Source: Topomyia yanbarensis
Lineage: Eukaryota > Arthropoda > Insecta > Diptera > Culicidae
Direction: 5' to 3'
DNA length: 64,000 nucleotides
NCBI RefSeq assembly: GCF_030247195.1
Contig: NC_080672.1
Location: forward strand, 185,698,372 to 185,762,371
Each line of letters starts with the position of its first letter. Positions within the stretch are counted from its first letter, which is position 1. The notes under the pieces were generated by a model. It saw only the letters and a list, made by a program, of their open reading frames with translations, made no database searches and was not told the origin of the DNA. A program made the translations under genes and the position numbers. This document shows positions 1 to 10,808 of this stretch, in pieces.

Positions 1-635
1 TCGTGACTTTTCTGTATGGCTTGCACCAGTGAAATCCGTTTAAGATTGCTCTTAGAACTACCTTGATACGTAAGATAGGCATTGACAAATAAATAATCCC
101 ATATCCTTGTATGCGGTATTCAGCAATGTGATTGCTCGGTAGTTTCAGCAATTCAGCTTTCATCGTTTTTGTAAATGGTGCTAACTATTCTAACTATGCT
201 CATAATACAATCCTCCAGTAAAATCTCTTCCTCTTAAATCTTCTAAATCACCCAGTGGAGTGCTTTCGCCAATTACCCCCCTCTGTTGTTCTTTATTATT
301 CTTCAACCATACTATCTCCCTCTGAACCTCAACTAGATTCGGTGTTGGGAATCTGTTGTCGGCTGCGCACGTCAACCCGTATTCGCGCTACTCTTATCGT
401 CTGCTGATTCGCTATTTATATGTTGGTCATAATACTGCTTCCACATATCGATTATTTCAAACACTACGACTTGTGCCGTCTTCACGAGAATTAACGTGTC
501 TTCCCGCTTTTTTCGTTCGAATACCTTTTTCTGATCCACGCTTGTCTGTGTTCACCCTCGTACGGTGCTTTCTCGCCTTGTTCACCCTCGTACGGTGCAT
601 TCTCGCCTATACCGTATTCTTCTCTTCTACTCAGT
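1..635. other. No recognisable gene (left edge)
   Basis: Only short open frames without recognisable domains are seen here. The stretch contains a two-unit 30 bp tandem repeat at 550-609, listed separately. It ends where the left terminal motif of the 0.6-1.9 kb MITE begins. It may be part of an older repeat that continues outside the window. Confidence 0.6.
550..609. repeat. 30 bp tandem repeat, two units
   Basis: Two adjacent 30 bp units, each beginning GTTCACCCTCGTACGGTGC, differ by one or two bases. No function is implied. Confidence 0.9.
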
Positions 636-1941
636 AGTGCTACTTATGGTAAAACTTATGGTAAAACCCCACAACATTTCCTAGAAATCAAATGTTTATT
701 CATTTCATAATGATACATTATTATTAGTACGATTATTTAGAGCATTTGAAGAAAAATTGGATTTACGTTAGTACGCCGAATGTCATATAAATAAACAAAC
801 CATACGACAGCAGCGTTCATATTCGTTAGCTTTTTAAATCACCACATTTTTCAGTACCTATTATTATCGGCCTGTCCTATGATCAACTAGGTGTATTGAA
901 GACGAGTTTGAGAAATTCAATATTTTTAAATGCTTTTATAAAAAATGTGCGCTGTTGGGGTAAAACCGACACCCTGTGGTTAGGGTAAAACCTACACCCT
1001 GTGGTTAGGGTAAAACCGACACGCTGTTAAGATGGTTGTGTATACTTGCGATTCATTTTAAAATACTGGGGATCTTTGTGACACTTCAATTAGCCTATTA
1101 GAACACTATAGTATTAGCAGAAATACACAGAAATACTTTTATTGTGTTTATTTCTTGTAAGTCTCTTTAAAAAAATTGCTTTTCTGTTTCTATAGAAGCT
1201 TTTGCTATTTCTGCAAAAAGCTCATCAAACCGAATTTCTAGTGTTCTCTTGGTTTGTCATAGACGAACTTTATCACAATGAGACAATGATCTTATGTATA
1301 CCCCAATAGATCGTTGATGATCAGAGTCCGAAAAATCAAATCTGAAAAAGATAGTTTTACTAAGAAGTGTGTGTCACTTATAAGTGAATGAATCCAATTA
1401 GCAGAACGTGGAACGCTTGCAAATCTTCTCTTACGAAATAAAATGACACTGGAGGTGGCAATGATGTGCGCAAGGATTATTTGGAAATACTCATATCAAT
1501 AAATAATCCTATAGCATAAAATACTCTTATTTATAGTACTACGCTTTCGAACTTTCTTTCCCTCACTGCATGATGAAGCAATAAAAAGCACATATTTGCA
1601 TTATACATACTCACACTTTATTAATCACGCATATATCTCATTTTTAATAAAGATAAAGATTTTAATAAAGTGGAGAGAAAATAAATTAAAGGGGATGTCG
1701 ATCTTACCCCTATGGGGTGTCGGTTTTACCCGCAGTGCCTACAAAAAGTCACTTTGTTTTCCAAGTTTTACAACCAATAATTTTTAATGAAATTAATTTT
1801 TTGAAGCGCTGAAAAAATTAAGTCTTTTTAAGAATTTTCTGAAGAAGAATTCTGCATAAAAACTATAATTTTATTGGTTTTGTGGCAACTTAGAAAAATT
1901 GTTAAGCTTAAGGTGTCGGTTTTAACCATAATTCCCCTACT
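636..1941 (+). mobile_element. Non-autonomous TA-flanked DNA element (MITE), copy 1
   Basis: The ends carry the motif GGTAAAAC at the left and its inverse, as GTCGGTTTTAACC followed by TTCCCCTAC, at the right. Subterminal copies of GGGTAAAACCGACAC lie near 958-1027 and 1690-1735. The whole stretch matches 27098-28407 read in the opposite direction, including an internal CACTTATAAGTGAATGA-type block and an internal CAACCAATAATTTTTAATGAA block. There is no coding capacity. The related copy is flanked by TA, which fits the Tc1/mariner-pogo superfamily. The left end of this copy is more decayed, so that boundary is good to about 10 bp. Confidence 0.7.
958..1030 (+). repeat. 25 bp subterminal tandem repeats
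   Basis: Two full units and one partial unit of the pattern GGGTAAAACCGACACCCTG plus GTGGTTA stand head to tail. They reproduce the terminal motif of the enclosing MITE, so they may be multiplied transposase-binding sites (inference). Confidence 0.85.
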
Positions 1942-2119
1942 TAATAAGTTGCTCCAGCCATCTTCGGGAGTAGCCACTCCGACCTCATCTTCCGTTGGTA
2001 GTGCCGTATCCAGCTGCTGTGCGTATTTCCGCAGCACAATCGAAGTAAAATTCGGCAAGGGTGAACCTCCAGTATAAAAATCGTTTAAAAATAAATAAAT
2101 CGCTCGTAGGAGCATCCGC
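1942..2119. other. Unassigned DNA between two elements
   Basis: On the minus strand an open frame continues for about 60 codons (residues such as FYTGGSPLPNFTS) up to the poly-A of the next insertion. It may be a remnant of a coding exon or an older element. I could not assign it to a family. Confidence 0.4.
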
Positions 2120-2130
2120 ATATCTTGATT

Positions 2131-2478
2131 TTTTTTATTCAATTCGTTTATTTGATAAGGCACGTTTGCGTTAGCTTAAAGCTGCCATTTTTCATTGTTT
2201 TACATATAGATATAAACTTTCAGTTTCCGGCATCGGGAATCAACGACAAGGGTTACAAATTCGGATGGATGCATCAAGTATTGGGACTCCGGGCGGTCTT
2301 TTTCGAGCCGGCAGGGATTCCTCCAGACGACTTCGTAATACGGCTCAGTTGCGGATCGGCAACACACCGCGTTGCACGTGTGAGGTTGTACTGTAGGTCT
2401 CGTGTTGTTAGGTAATTCGACAGATGTTTTGTCTCGTCTTGGAGTCGCATAAAACCATCGTTGGGGTACGGTAGGCGT
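2131..2478 (-). mobile_element. Short retroposed insertion with poly-A and target duplication
   Basis: The segment is bracketed by the 11 bp direct repeat ATATCTTGATT at 2120-2130 and 2479-2489. The left edge is a T-run, so the poly-A is on the minus strand. It is preceded in minus orientation by a TCAAATAAACGAATTG tail that contains AATAAA. At about 350 bp it is either a SINE or a heavily 5'-truncated LINE. Its 3' tail resembles those of the I-group elements in this window. I found no convincing tRNA-like head. Confidence 0.65.
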
Positions 2479-2489
2479 ATATCTTGATT

Positions 2490-3250
2490 TTCAAGATTAA
2501 AAGTCGGCTAACAAAAACTACTTTGTAAGAATCGGAAGTATTTCTTTCCGGTTTTTTTACTGAGTTTTTTTTACCTGACTCACAAAGGAATGTCCCTTTC
2601 CAATTTTTATATTTGAAGTTTGTATCCGGTTTTTATATTCTAATACATATATTTGAAATTAGTTTTACGAAGCATGTTCCGTTCTTGCGACTTTTATTTT
2701 CGGTCGCTCATATCGGTCATAGAAACGATGCAATTCCGCCTAAAATGCATCTTTCTGGTTCGCCGGTCTCGTTTTGTGTGAGTAATGAATGTTGATGATA
2801 CGGTAGTTGAAGAAACGGGCTTTTGCATACTCTCGCTGCTACTTGATCAAGCGTGGGCGGATCTTGTTCAGCATTATAAAGTCCAACTTGTACATTGTGC
2901 CACCGCTCTGGTAGAATGTGATCGATATCCGCTTTTTCACACATTCTGTCCTGCCAAGCAAAGTTCCTACAATGCTAATACCCCGAAGCTGCGAGTTTGC
3001 AGCTCGTCGTGCAAAATTCGGGCGATCTCCTGGAAACCCAATATTCAATAGCACTCTTTTTTTCATTGCATGACTTGATTGTTCTGATCCGTACGCAAAG
3101 CTATGTTTCCGGGCGGCTTGTTGGACCTGTACAAAACTGCTATCTGGTCGGAAGCTTCTCACTTCACTACAGGAGGCGACGATAGTCCACAGATTAACCG
3201 TTGTGTGTCCCACAAAAAGAAAAACAGGTCGCACTCGAGTACCCAGCAAA
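2490..3250. other. No recognisable gene
   Basis: Minus-strand frames of 75 and 136 codons overlap here (2717-2944, 2839-3249). They lack any motif I know and run through AT-rich, repeat-like sequence. They could be fragments of a decayed element. I do not call a gene. Confidence 0.5.
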
Positions 3251-3534
3251 TTTAAAAGACCATAACTATGGCAAATTTACCCGAATTAGAGCACTTTTGG
3301 ATGTTTTGAGTTTAGGAAATCATCCACTTTTAGAACCTATGAAATTGAACCTGACGGATGCATCTGGTTCCTACTAATCCGGATTTCCGGAGGGATATTC
3401 TAGTACTGGGAAATAATTCGTGAATACTAATAAGATTCTATAGGTATAAAGAATTCTTGGAGTTGTCTCAGAAGGTGCACTATGAAGTGCAGTCTTCTGA
3501 GTCAATCCCAAGAATTTTGATACCCATATTGCCA
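3251..3534. repeat. Dispersed repeat, left half (split by CR1-like element)
   Basis: The right part contains AATTTTGATACCCATATTGC, which recurs at about 43112 and 50080. The left part (about 3251-3420) matches the 43190-43320 block in reverse complement (landmark: CCACTTTTAGAACC against GGTTCTAAAAGTGG). The arrangement is that of a fold-back repeat. The right half of the same repeat resumes after 18160, so the CR1-like element was inserted into it. Confidence 0.65.
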
Positions 3535-3657
3535 GTATTGCATTGCATTCAAGTCGTCGTTACAGTTCGGTCGCGTTTCCATTTGCGCCGCTTAAAGTTT
3601 AACCATGCGTGTTTTAATTTGTATTGTTTTCATTTATCATTGCTGCCTAAGTAAAAC

Positions 3658-4870
3658 ATGCCGTGCGCGATTAATAATTGTACAGTGAGTGACGACAAAC
3701 ATGTGTGGTACTGCCATGGATCATGCGGGAAAAAATTCCACGCTGCATGCGTTGGTGCTCAGAGGAATCATGAGCAAAGGATACTAACATACATGCTGCC
3801 AATATGGTACGAGTGCCAGAAGCGTCTCGTGATGGAGTTAAATTTCGATAAACTGTACAGACAACAACAAGAAGCCATCAACCTCAACAAGCTAGTTATG
3901 GACTCGAATCACAAACTCGCATCCACATTTAGCAACTTCAATGTCTGAGATGGATTTGAATGTATCGAAATGCTTTTAAACGAGTTGAAAGGCGAAATTA
4001 AAACAACTAATCATAATAACGCGGTTGCACATATAGCCAAATCCTCGGAGTTGTGGAATGAGCTGGCTGCTTCCAACAAAACTGGCAAAACTGATGTCGT
4101 TGCCACAAAAAATCACTTAACGTCATTATTCGACATATCGATGAAAGCTACGAAAAACAACATCGCAGCCTATGTCAATGAACTGACCACCGATATGACA
4201 CGCGAGTTGAAACAAATTTGTTCAGAAATTGAAAAGGTCAGCAGCGTGATAACTGACATGGCTAACAACTGTTCGGCACAGAATATGAGTTATGTAAACC
4301 CAACATTCACGGATGATATTATCGATGAGTTAAAGCAAATTTCTAGTTAAAGTTATAGCAAGCGCAGTAAACTCACTGGAACAAAAGACTGTTGCTTCAC
4401 CCACAACAGATTTCTCCCTTAGTTTAGAGATGTCTGAGATGTCCGTCGAGGCAGCCAGTAACTCAGGCTGGCGTTTCCTTGGCAACTCTAAGGTATGGAA
4501 GGCTGATTGGTCCGAATACGACGCACGTAAATTGCGTCGTCTCAATCAACAAAAAGCGGCGGAGAAAGCAAGAATAAAGAAGAAACGGAATAAACAGAGG
4601 CCCGCTAATGCACTTGACACCACCCGTAACAGTAATAATAATACCAAGCGTCGCAAGAATCACGGTTACAAGCACCACACAATTTTCGACAAAATAACGG
4701 ATGTAATTACAACCACAGCAGATTTGCGTACCATGACAACAAACGCCGTGACATCGACAATCTTCCCTTGGATAGAGAGCTACCGGCTGAGGCAAAGAAA
4801 CGTTTTTCGAGGCCACCTTCAACTTCGTTCAGACCTTCCATTGCATTCCAGAGAGGCGATGTTTTAAACC
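3658..4870 (+). pseudogene. CR1-like ORF1 (PHD-finger gag), frameshifted
   Basis: This is the nucleic-acid-binding ORF1 product of the LINE. The first 50 codons hold a Cys/His-rich PHD-like finger (CAINNC, WYCHGSCGKKFHAAC, YEC), followed by a helical, coiled-coil-like stretch of about 200 residues and a basic Lys/Arg-rich region near 4510-4620. A TGA near 3946 and a TAA near 4348 interrupt it, with continuity in the same or shifted frames to about 4870. It compares with the intact 292-residue ORF1 at 45361-46239, which has the same finger type but little sequence identity elsewhere. It is not functional. Confidence 0.65.
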
Positions 4871-5914
4871 CGTGCCCTACCGACCAACCTAGCACCTCAC
4901 ATCGAACAGCTGCTGCCACACATATGTACCCCTCCGGAATTGGCGCCTGTCAGTGTTTTTGCCGCAATCGACGCGCTCATTAGAGCAAGGTAGTAATGAA
5001 TTGACAAATCATGTTGTGCTTCAAGATGAAGAAGAGGTAGAGCTAGGTCTAATTAATTCCCATTCAACTAACACTTCTCCAAAAGAATCTCAGTCAAGAA
5101 CAGAAATCTTGGTCTATTGCCAAAACTTTAACAGCATGAAAAGTGCAGCTAAGATGAATGTGATTCAAAACAAAATATTAGGTTGTCATTACTCCGTAAT
5201 TTTAGCAACTGAGACTAATTGGGACGAAACAGTGAGAAGTGAAGAAGTTTTCGGAAGCAATTACAATGTCTTTAGGGATTACCGTGATTGTCATGTATCT
5301 GGTAAGAAGTCAGGAGGGGGCGCTTTGTTTGCGATTTCAGCAAAACTAAATGCAGAAGTTATCAAAACTATAAAATCAAAAGAATTCGAGCATGTGTGGG
5401 TGAAAGTACATGTTAAAGACGAAACTCACGTTTTCGCTTCGGTGTATTTTCCTCCAAATTTTGCTCGAAAAACGACTTACGAAAAGTTTTATCATGCTGC
5501 TGAATGAATTATTAATAGTCCCCGCACGTAAAAGTTCACATATACGGCGATTTCAATCAACGCGGTATTGATTTCATACCAGATGCTGATAATGAGAGCA
5601 TCCTACTTCCTGTTGTAGGGGAAAATGAAACTTTGCAGTTCATTTGCGATAAATCTGCCAGTTTAGGCCTTAATCAAATAAATCACATAAGAAATCAGCG
5701 GCATTGTTATTTAGATTTATTAATGACGAATATATACGAAGACTTCTGTGTAACGGAATCACTTACTCCCTTGTGGAAGAATGAAGCTTATCATACAGCC
5801 ATTCAGTTTTCTATATTCTTGCATTTTAACGACAGACCTGGTGATAGTGAATTTGAGGAGGTATTTGATTACGAGTCCGCTAACTATGAAAGCTTGAGGC
5901 AAAAAATTAATGCT

Positions 5915-6244
5915 TTTTTTTCCTAAAACGTTTATTTGACACGGCATTTGCAAAAGCTTTTTTACGCCGGGGTTTTTTTTTTACATAACATGTTACAAAA
6001 GTTCTTAAGACTATCACGTTATAAAAAAAATCACTTTCTAATGCTAACACTGAGGATAATCATCATTTTGAATGTTTTTAATTATAATCTATTTTCTTGA
6101 ATTTCATTGTAAACCTATTGATAGTTTTTCTGTAATCTTTGTTTTTTTTTCTTTATATCGTTTTATCTAACTTAACTAACTGCGAAGAAATCTAAATTGT
6201 TTGTGGGTAGCAAGGGAAAAAAACTAGAAACATTGTGGGGATAA
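5915..6244 (-). other. 3'UTR and poly-A of I-group copy 1
   Basis: A non-coding, AT-rich tail follows the ORF2 stop. Near its end is the motif GCAAATGCCGTGTCAAATAA, shared with copy 2 at about 55952-55971, so it is the conserved 3' terminus probably recognised by the element's reverse transcriptase (inference from LINE biology). Confidence 0.75.
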
Positions 6245-9200
6245 TTATATTTGAATATTTATTGATTTCAGGAAATGATAAATATGGCTCATGTATGTAA
6301 GATCTCGTAAAGCGAGGATATCACGAACAGGTACATAGGGTGGTTTTCTTCTGGCTCGTAAGGAGTCTATTAATTGGGATCTGGCTTCACGATATTCAAT
6401 GCAAGACCAAACAACATGTTCAATGTCTTCGTAACCCTCTCCGCAAGCACATTGATTATCTTCTGCGATCCCAATACGGCGGAGATGCGCATTCAACGTA
6501 TAATGGTTGGACATGAGTCTAGACATCACACGAATGAAGTTTCGACTTACATCCAACCCTTTGAACCATGCCTTCGTTGATACTTTAGGGATAATTGAGT
6601 GCAACCACCGTCCCAGATCTCCATTGTCCCATGATGTTTGCCAACTAGTAAGCGTCCTCTGACGAGAAGCGCTATAAAATTCATTGAAGGCAATAGGTCT
6701 TTCATAGATGTCACCGTCCAGCGCCTCTATTTTGGCTAAATTATCCGCTCTCTCATTACCCGGTATGGAGCAATGAGCGGGAATCCACACTAAGGTAATT
6801 TGATAAGATTTATTTGTTAATTTGGTTAAGTATTCTCGTATCTTCTTCAAAAAGAACGGAGCGTGATTATCAAGCTTTAATGAGTGTAGTGCCTTAATTG
6901 TGCTGAGGCTATCTGTGAGGATGAAATAATGGCTCGGAAGTAAAGTATCAATGATTTCCAGACTATGGTGAACTGCTGCTAGTTCGGCTGTGTAAACAGA
7001 GGCAGGTTCTGCAAGCTTGAAAGAGATCGCGGTGTTATGGTTGAAAATACCGAAGCCAGTGCCCTCATTGATTCGTGACCCATCAGTGTAGAACATTTTA
7101 TGGCAGTCAATGTGTTGGTATTTACTTATGAATATTTTAGGGATCTCCACAGAGCGCTGGTGATCCGGGATTCCACGAATTTCCTCTTGCATGGACGTGT
7201 CGAAAAATAAAGTGGAATCGGGAGTATCTAGTATATTAACACATGTCAGAACATAACTAGAAGGCGTTATTTCTTGTGACATGTGATTGAAGTACACTGT
7301 CATGAATCTGGTTTGGGATTGAAGCTCGACAAGTCTTTCGAAATTTTCAATTACAAGTGGATTCATAACCTCACATCGTATAAGTAAACGAGAGGAGAGA
7401 TCCCAGAATCGATCTTTTAAGGGAAGAACTCCCGCTAGAACTTCAAGACTCATCGTATGTGTCGATTGCATGGAACCTAAGGCGATTCGTAAACAACGAT
7501 ACTGTATTCGTTCCAATTTAATAATGTGAGTGTTTGCAGCTGAACGGAAACAGAAGCACCCATATTCCATTACTGAAAGTATCGTTGTTTGATACAATCT
7601 TATCACGTCACTTGGATGAGCACCCCACCAAGATCCGGTTATTGTTCGGAGAAAATTTATCCTTTGTTGGCACTTCTTTATCAGATACCTAATGTGGCCT
7701 CCCCATGTACCTTTAGAATCGAACCAAATTCCGAGATATTTAAAGGTCATGACTTGGGCTATCATTCTACCAACCAACTGAAGCTGAAGCTGAGCTGGAT
7801 CACGCTTCCTTGAAAAAACAACCAACTCTGTTTTCTCCGTAGAGAAATCGATGCCTAACTTCAAAGCCCAACTTGATAAATTATCCAAACTATCTTGCAG
7901 TGGTTGTTGTAAATTTATGGCTTTTGGTCCTGTGACAGAAACCACGCCATCATCTGCAAGTTGCCTTAGAGTGCATGGGCTGACAATACAATTATCAATG
8001 TCATTCACGTAAAAATTGTAGAGAAGGGGGCTTAAACAAGAACCTTGTGGGAGACCCATGTAACTTATTCTGAATGTTGCCAAATCGCCATATGAAAAAT
8101 GCATGTGCTTTTCTGACAATAAGTTGTATAAATAATTATTTAATATTGGTGAAAGACCACATTGATGTAGTTTCTCTGAGAGAACATCAATGGAAACAGA
8201 GTCGAATGCTCCTTTTATGTCTAAGAACACAGACGCCATTTGTTCTTTTTTTGCGTAAGCTAGTTGGATTTCTGACGAAAGTAGCGCCAGACAATCATTC
8301 GTTCCCTTTCCCCTCCGAAAACCAAACTGGGTATCTGAGAGCAAGCCGTTCGCCTCAACCCAATTGTCGAGACGTCGGAGGATAATTTTTTCCAACAATT
8401 TCCTGATGCAGGATAGCATTGCAATCGGTCGATACGAGTTATGGTCGGAGGCTGGTTTTCCCGGTTTTGGAATGGCGATAACTCTCACTTGTCTCCAGTC
8501 GTGCGGGACTATGTTCTGCTCAAGAAGCTTATTGAATAAATTCAACAAGCGTCTTTTTGCTAGGTCAGGCAGATTTTTCACCAAGTTGAATTTAATTCTG
8601 TCTGGACCCGGAGCATTATTGTTGCATGAGAGGAGTGCAATTGAAAATTCCATCATTGTCAAAGGCGAATCTATGGAATCGTTACTTGTGGGAGCATCGC
8701 GAATGATTTTCTGCGCAGGAGCAGAATCTGGACAAACTTTCTTGGCAAAATTAAATATCCAGCGATTCGAAAAATCTTCGCTTTCATTAGTTACGTTTCG
8801 ATTCCTCATTCTTCTGGCTGTGTTCCAAAGAGTACTCATTGATGTTTCTCTTGACAAGCCATCAACGAAACGTCACCAATAACTAGACTTTTTGGCACGA
8901 CGGAGACTGTCAAATTTGTTTTGTAAAATCGAATAATTTTCAAAGTTTGCACGTGTACACCCTTTCCGTTTCATAATTTCTTTGTAAGCAACTTGTTTAG
9001 CTTCATATGCATCCGAGCACTCTTTGTCCCACCAGGGATTAGGAGGCCGGCTGTTCATTATCATGCCAGGATTGCATTTCGTTTGGGTTTGTTCTGCTGC
9101 TTCAATAATCAAATCCGCTAGAAATTCATATTCTTCGGTAGGTGGTAGCTCTTCCGTCGAAACAAGAGAAGTGGAAATTAACGATTGGTATTTTTTCCAA

Positions 9201-9809
9201 TCAATATTTCGTGTCAAGTCATAAGGTACCCAAGTAACCAATAAGCCGTAAAAATGGCACCAATTCGGTTCTATAGGTACATATAGAACAAGGTTAATAG
9301 TGCCTGGAAGAACTATAGTGTACTTTAGTGCTGCCCAAAAGCCACTTTTGGCGATTTATTTAGCTGATATACTGCCTACCCCCATTTATCAACGCGCCCA
9401 TGGATCGAAACGTCAAAACTTTTTCGGTAGCGGCTGCTACCAGCGAAAAAAGAAAAGAACGAAAACGTTTGTTTTGTTTTTCTCTAACCTCCTGGAAAAA
9501 AGTTTTTTTTCTCTTTTGCTCGAGTCAAGTGTCCGTGATTTTCCCATGTGTGTATTTGTCGTCGCTCCGTCAGTCAGCCAAGCAAGTTCGGGAAGTTTTT
9601 TTTTCGTTGGCGTCGGTGTGTAGGAGTCCGGCTCGAACTTGTGACTCATTAGATGATTGTGATTGTGCTCCTCCAGCGCGTTAGCTCCTTGATCCATCTA
9701 GGCGTTGCGTTTCAACTTCGCTGTGAGTCGTTTTAAACCTGATATTGTGAAGTAAGTTTTTTATTTGGAATGGGATAAAAAAAATATTTGTTGTATTTTT
9801 TTTCTAGTT

Positions 9810-10682
9810 ATGTCTGGTACGAAAAAAAGTCAGAAAAAGGCTACGACAGCAGAATTACTTCAAGGGATCCAGCAGCAGAGTACAAGACGCATGCTCTCAG
9901 ATCCGGAAGTAAGGCATGTATGTTCGCAGACGGAAACGGAGGAAACTGTTGCGGCTCACGAGAGCTTGGAGAATAAATTGAACAAGTGCTTATTGTTGCT
10001 AGCACACTTAAATACTAAGTTCGATGCATTTGCTTCAATGCAATGTCAACCAGTGAAAACATCTCCCAGCGTTACGCTAAGTAAAATAAATTTGCAACCT
10101 GTAAACAGTTACGCCGATCTCGAACGTTTGGAGGAAAATTGTCGTGATGAAAATTTTTTGAAAACAACGGTTGAATCAATAGGCAGAATCCACGGTCATC
10201 ACCGATTTCCTGGCCAAGGCACAACAGTATGCCTTCAAATAATTGACTACTTTTTCACTCGTAGTTTTCTACTAAAATGTTCATGGACAGGAACTGGACG
10301 CGCTTCTGGTAAGCATGATCCTAAGAAGCATAAAATTCCTTTTATGAAGTTTGACAGAACAATCGACTTATTCTATCAAACGGTACTTTATTCGGACGCA
10401 ACATATACAAAAACCGACTGTAACAGTTTTTTACATCGGTGTTTAAAAAATGCGAAGCAAAGATTCGAGGAAGTGGCCGGAATCAGAAAACCAGTTTCAC
10501 GTAAGCGAAAGCGTATTATACCTGGCGATCGTCTTAGCACAGAAGAACACGAGAATGACAGTAACACCAATGAAATAATCGATGAAAAACTAACGGAAGA
10601 AGCTGCTGAAAATACATCATGCACTACAAATTGGACGATCGAGTATTTGGAGATGAACGAAGATATTCCAAGGGATGATTGA
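9810..10682 (+). CDS. DUF4806-like protein of the DNA transposon
   Basis: A 290-residue protein. I chose the ATG at 9810 because it lies two bases behind a splice acceptor (TTTTTTTCTAG, ending at 9807). The preceding donor GTAAGT starts at 9752, so a 5'UTR exon is joined through a 56 bp intron. The N-terminal third is Lys/Gln-rich and likely disordered. The middle (about residues 100-225) resembles the DUF4806 domain: VNSYADLERLEENCRDENF, then a region with FFTRSFLLKCSWTGTGR and KHKIPFMKF. The C-terminus has a basic KRKRI patch, a possible nuclear signal, followed by an acidic tail. Function unknown. Its place inside a transposon opposite the transposase suggests an accessory or DNA-binding role (inference). 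AATAAA at 10759 is its likely poly-A signal. Confidence 0.7.
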   Translation: MSGTKKSQKKATTAELLQGIQQQSTRRMLSDPEVRHVCSQTETEETVAAHESLENKLNKCLLLLAHLNTKFDAFASMQCQPVKTSPSVTLSKINLQPVNSYADLERLEENCRDENFLKTTVESIGRIHGHHRFPGQGTTVCLQIIDYFFTRSFLLKCSWTGTGRASGKHDPKKHKIPFMKFDRTIDLFYQTVLYSDATYTKTDCNSFLHRCLKNAKQRFEEVAGIRKPVSRKRKRIIPGDRLSTEEHENDSNTNEIIDEKLTEEAAENTSCTTNWTIEYLEMNEDIPRDD

Positions 10683-10758
10683 AATCAAAGTGTAAACCGT
10701 TGAGTGCGGGAAATTGAGAGACTGTATCACACTGTACCGTCAAAAATATGATCTCTTG

Positions 10759-10797
10759 AATAAATCCGAATATTGAAACAAATTTTGCATTTTTATT
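10759..10797. terminator. Convergent poly-A signals of the two transposon genes
   Basis: The plus-strand AATAAA at 10759-10764 serves the DUF4806-like gene. The minus-strand AATAAA at 10797-10792 serves the transposase. They lie 28 bp apart, so the two transcripts likely overlap at their 3' ends. Confidence 0.7.
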
Positions 10798-10808
10798 TAC
10801 AGCATATC

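Noticed and set aside
2717..3249. Minus-strand frames as a zinc-finger or receptor fragment
   Set aside because: No ordered Cys/His pattern or known box could be found; chance frames fit as well.
9300..9697. Overlapping frames of 86-107 codons on both strands
   Set aside because: They cover the likely 5'UTR exon and promoter of the DUF4806-like gene, are mutually overlapping, and lack motifs.
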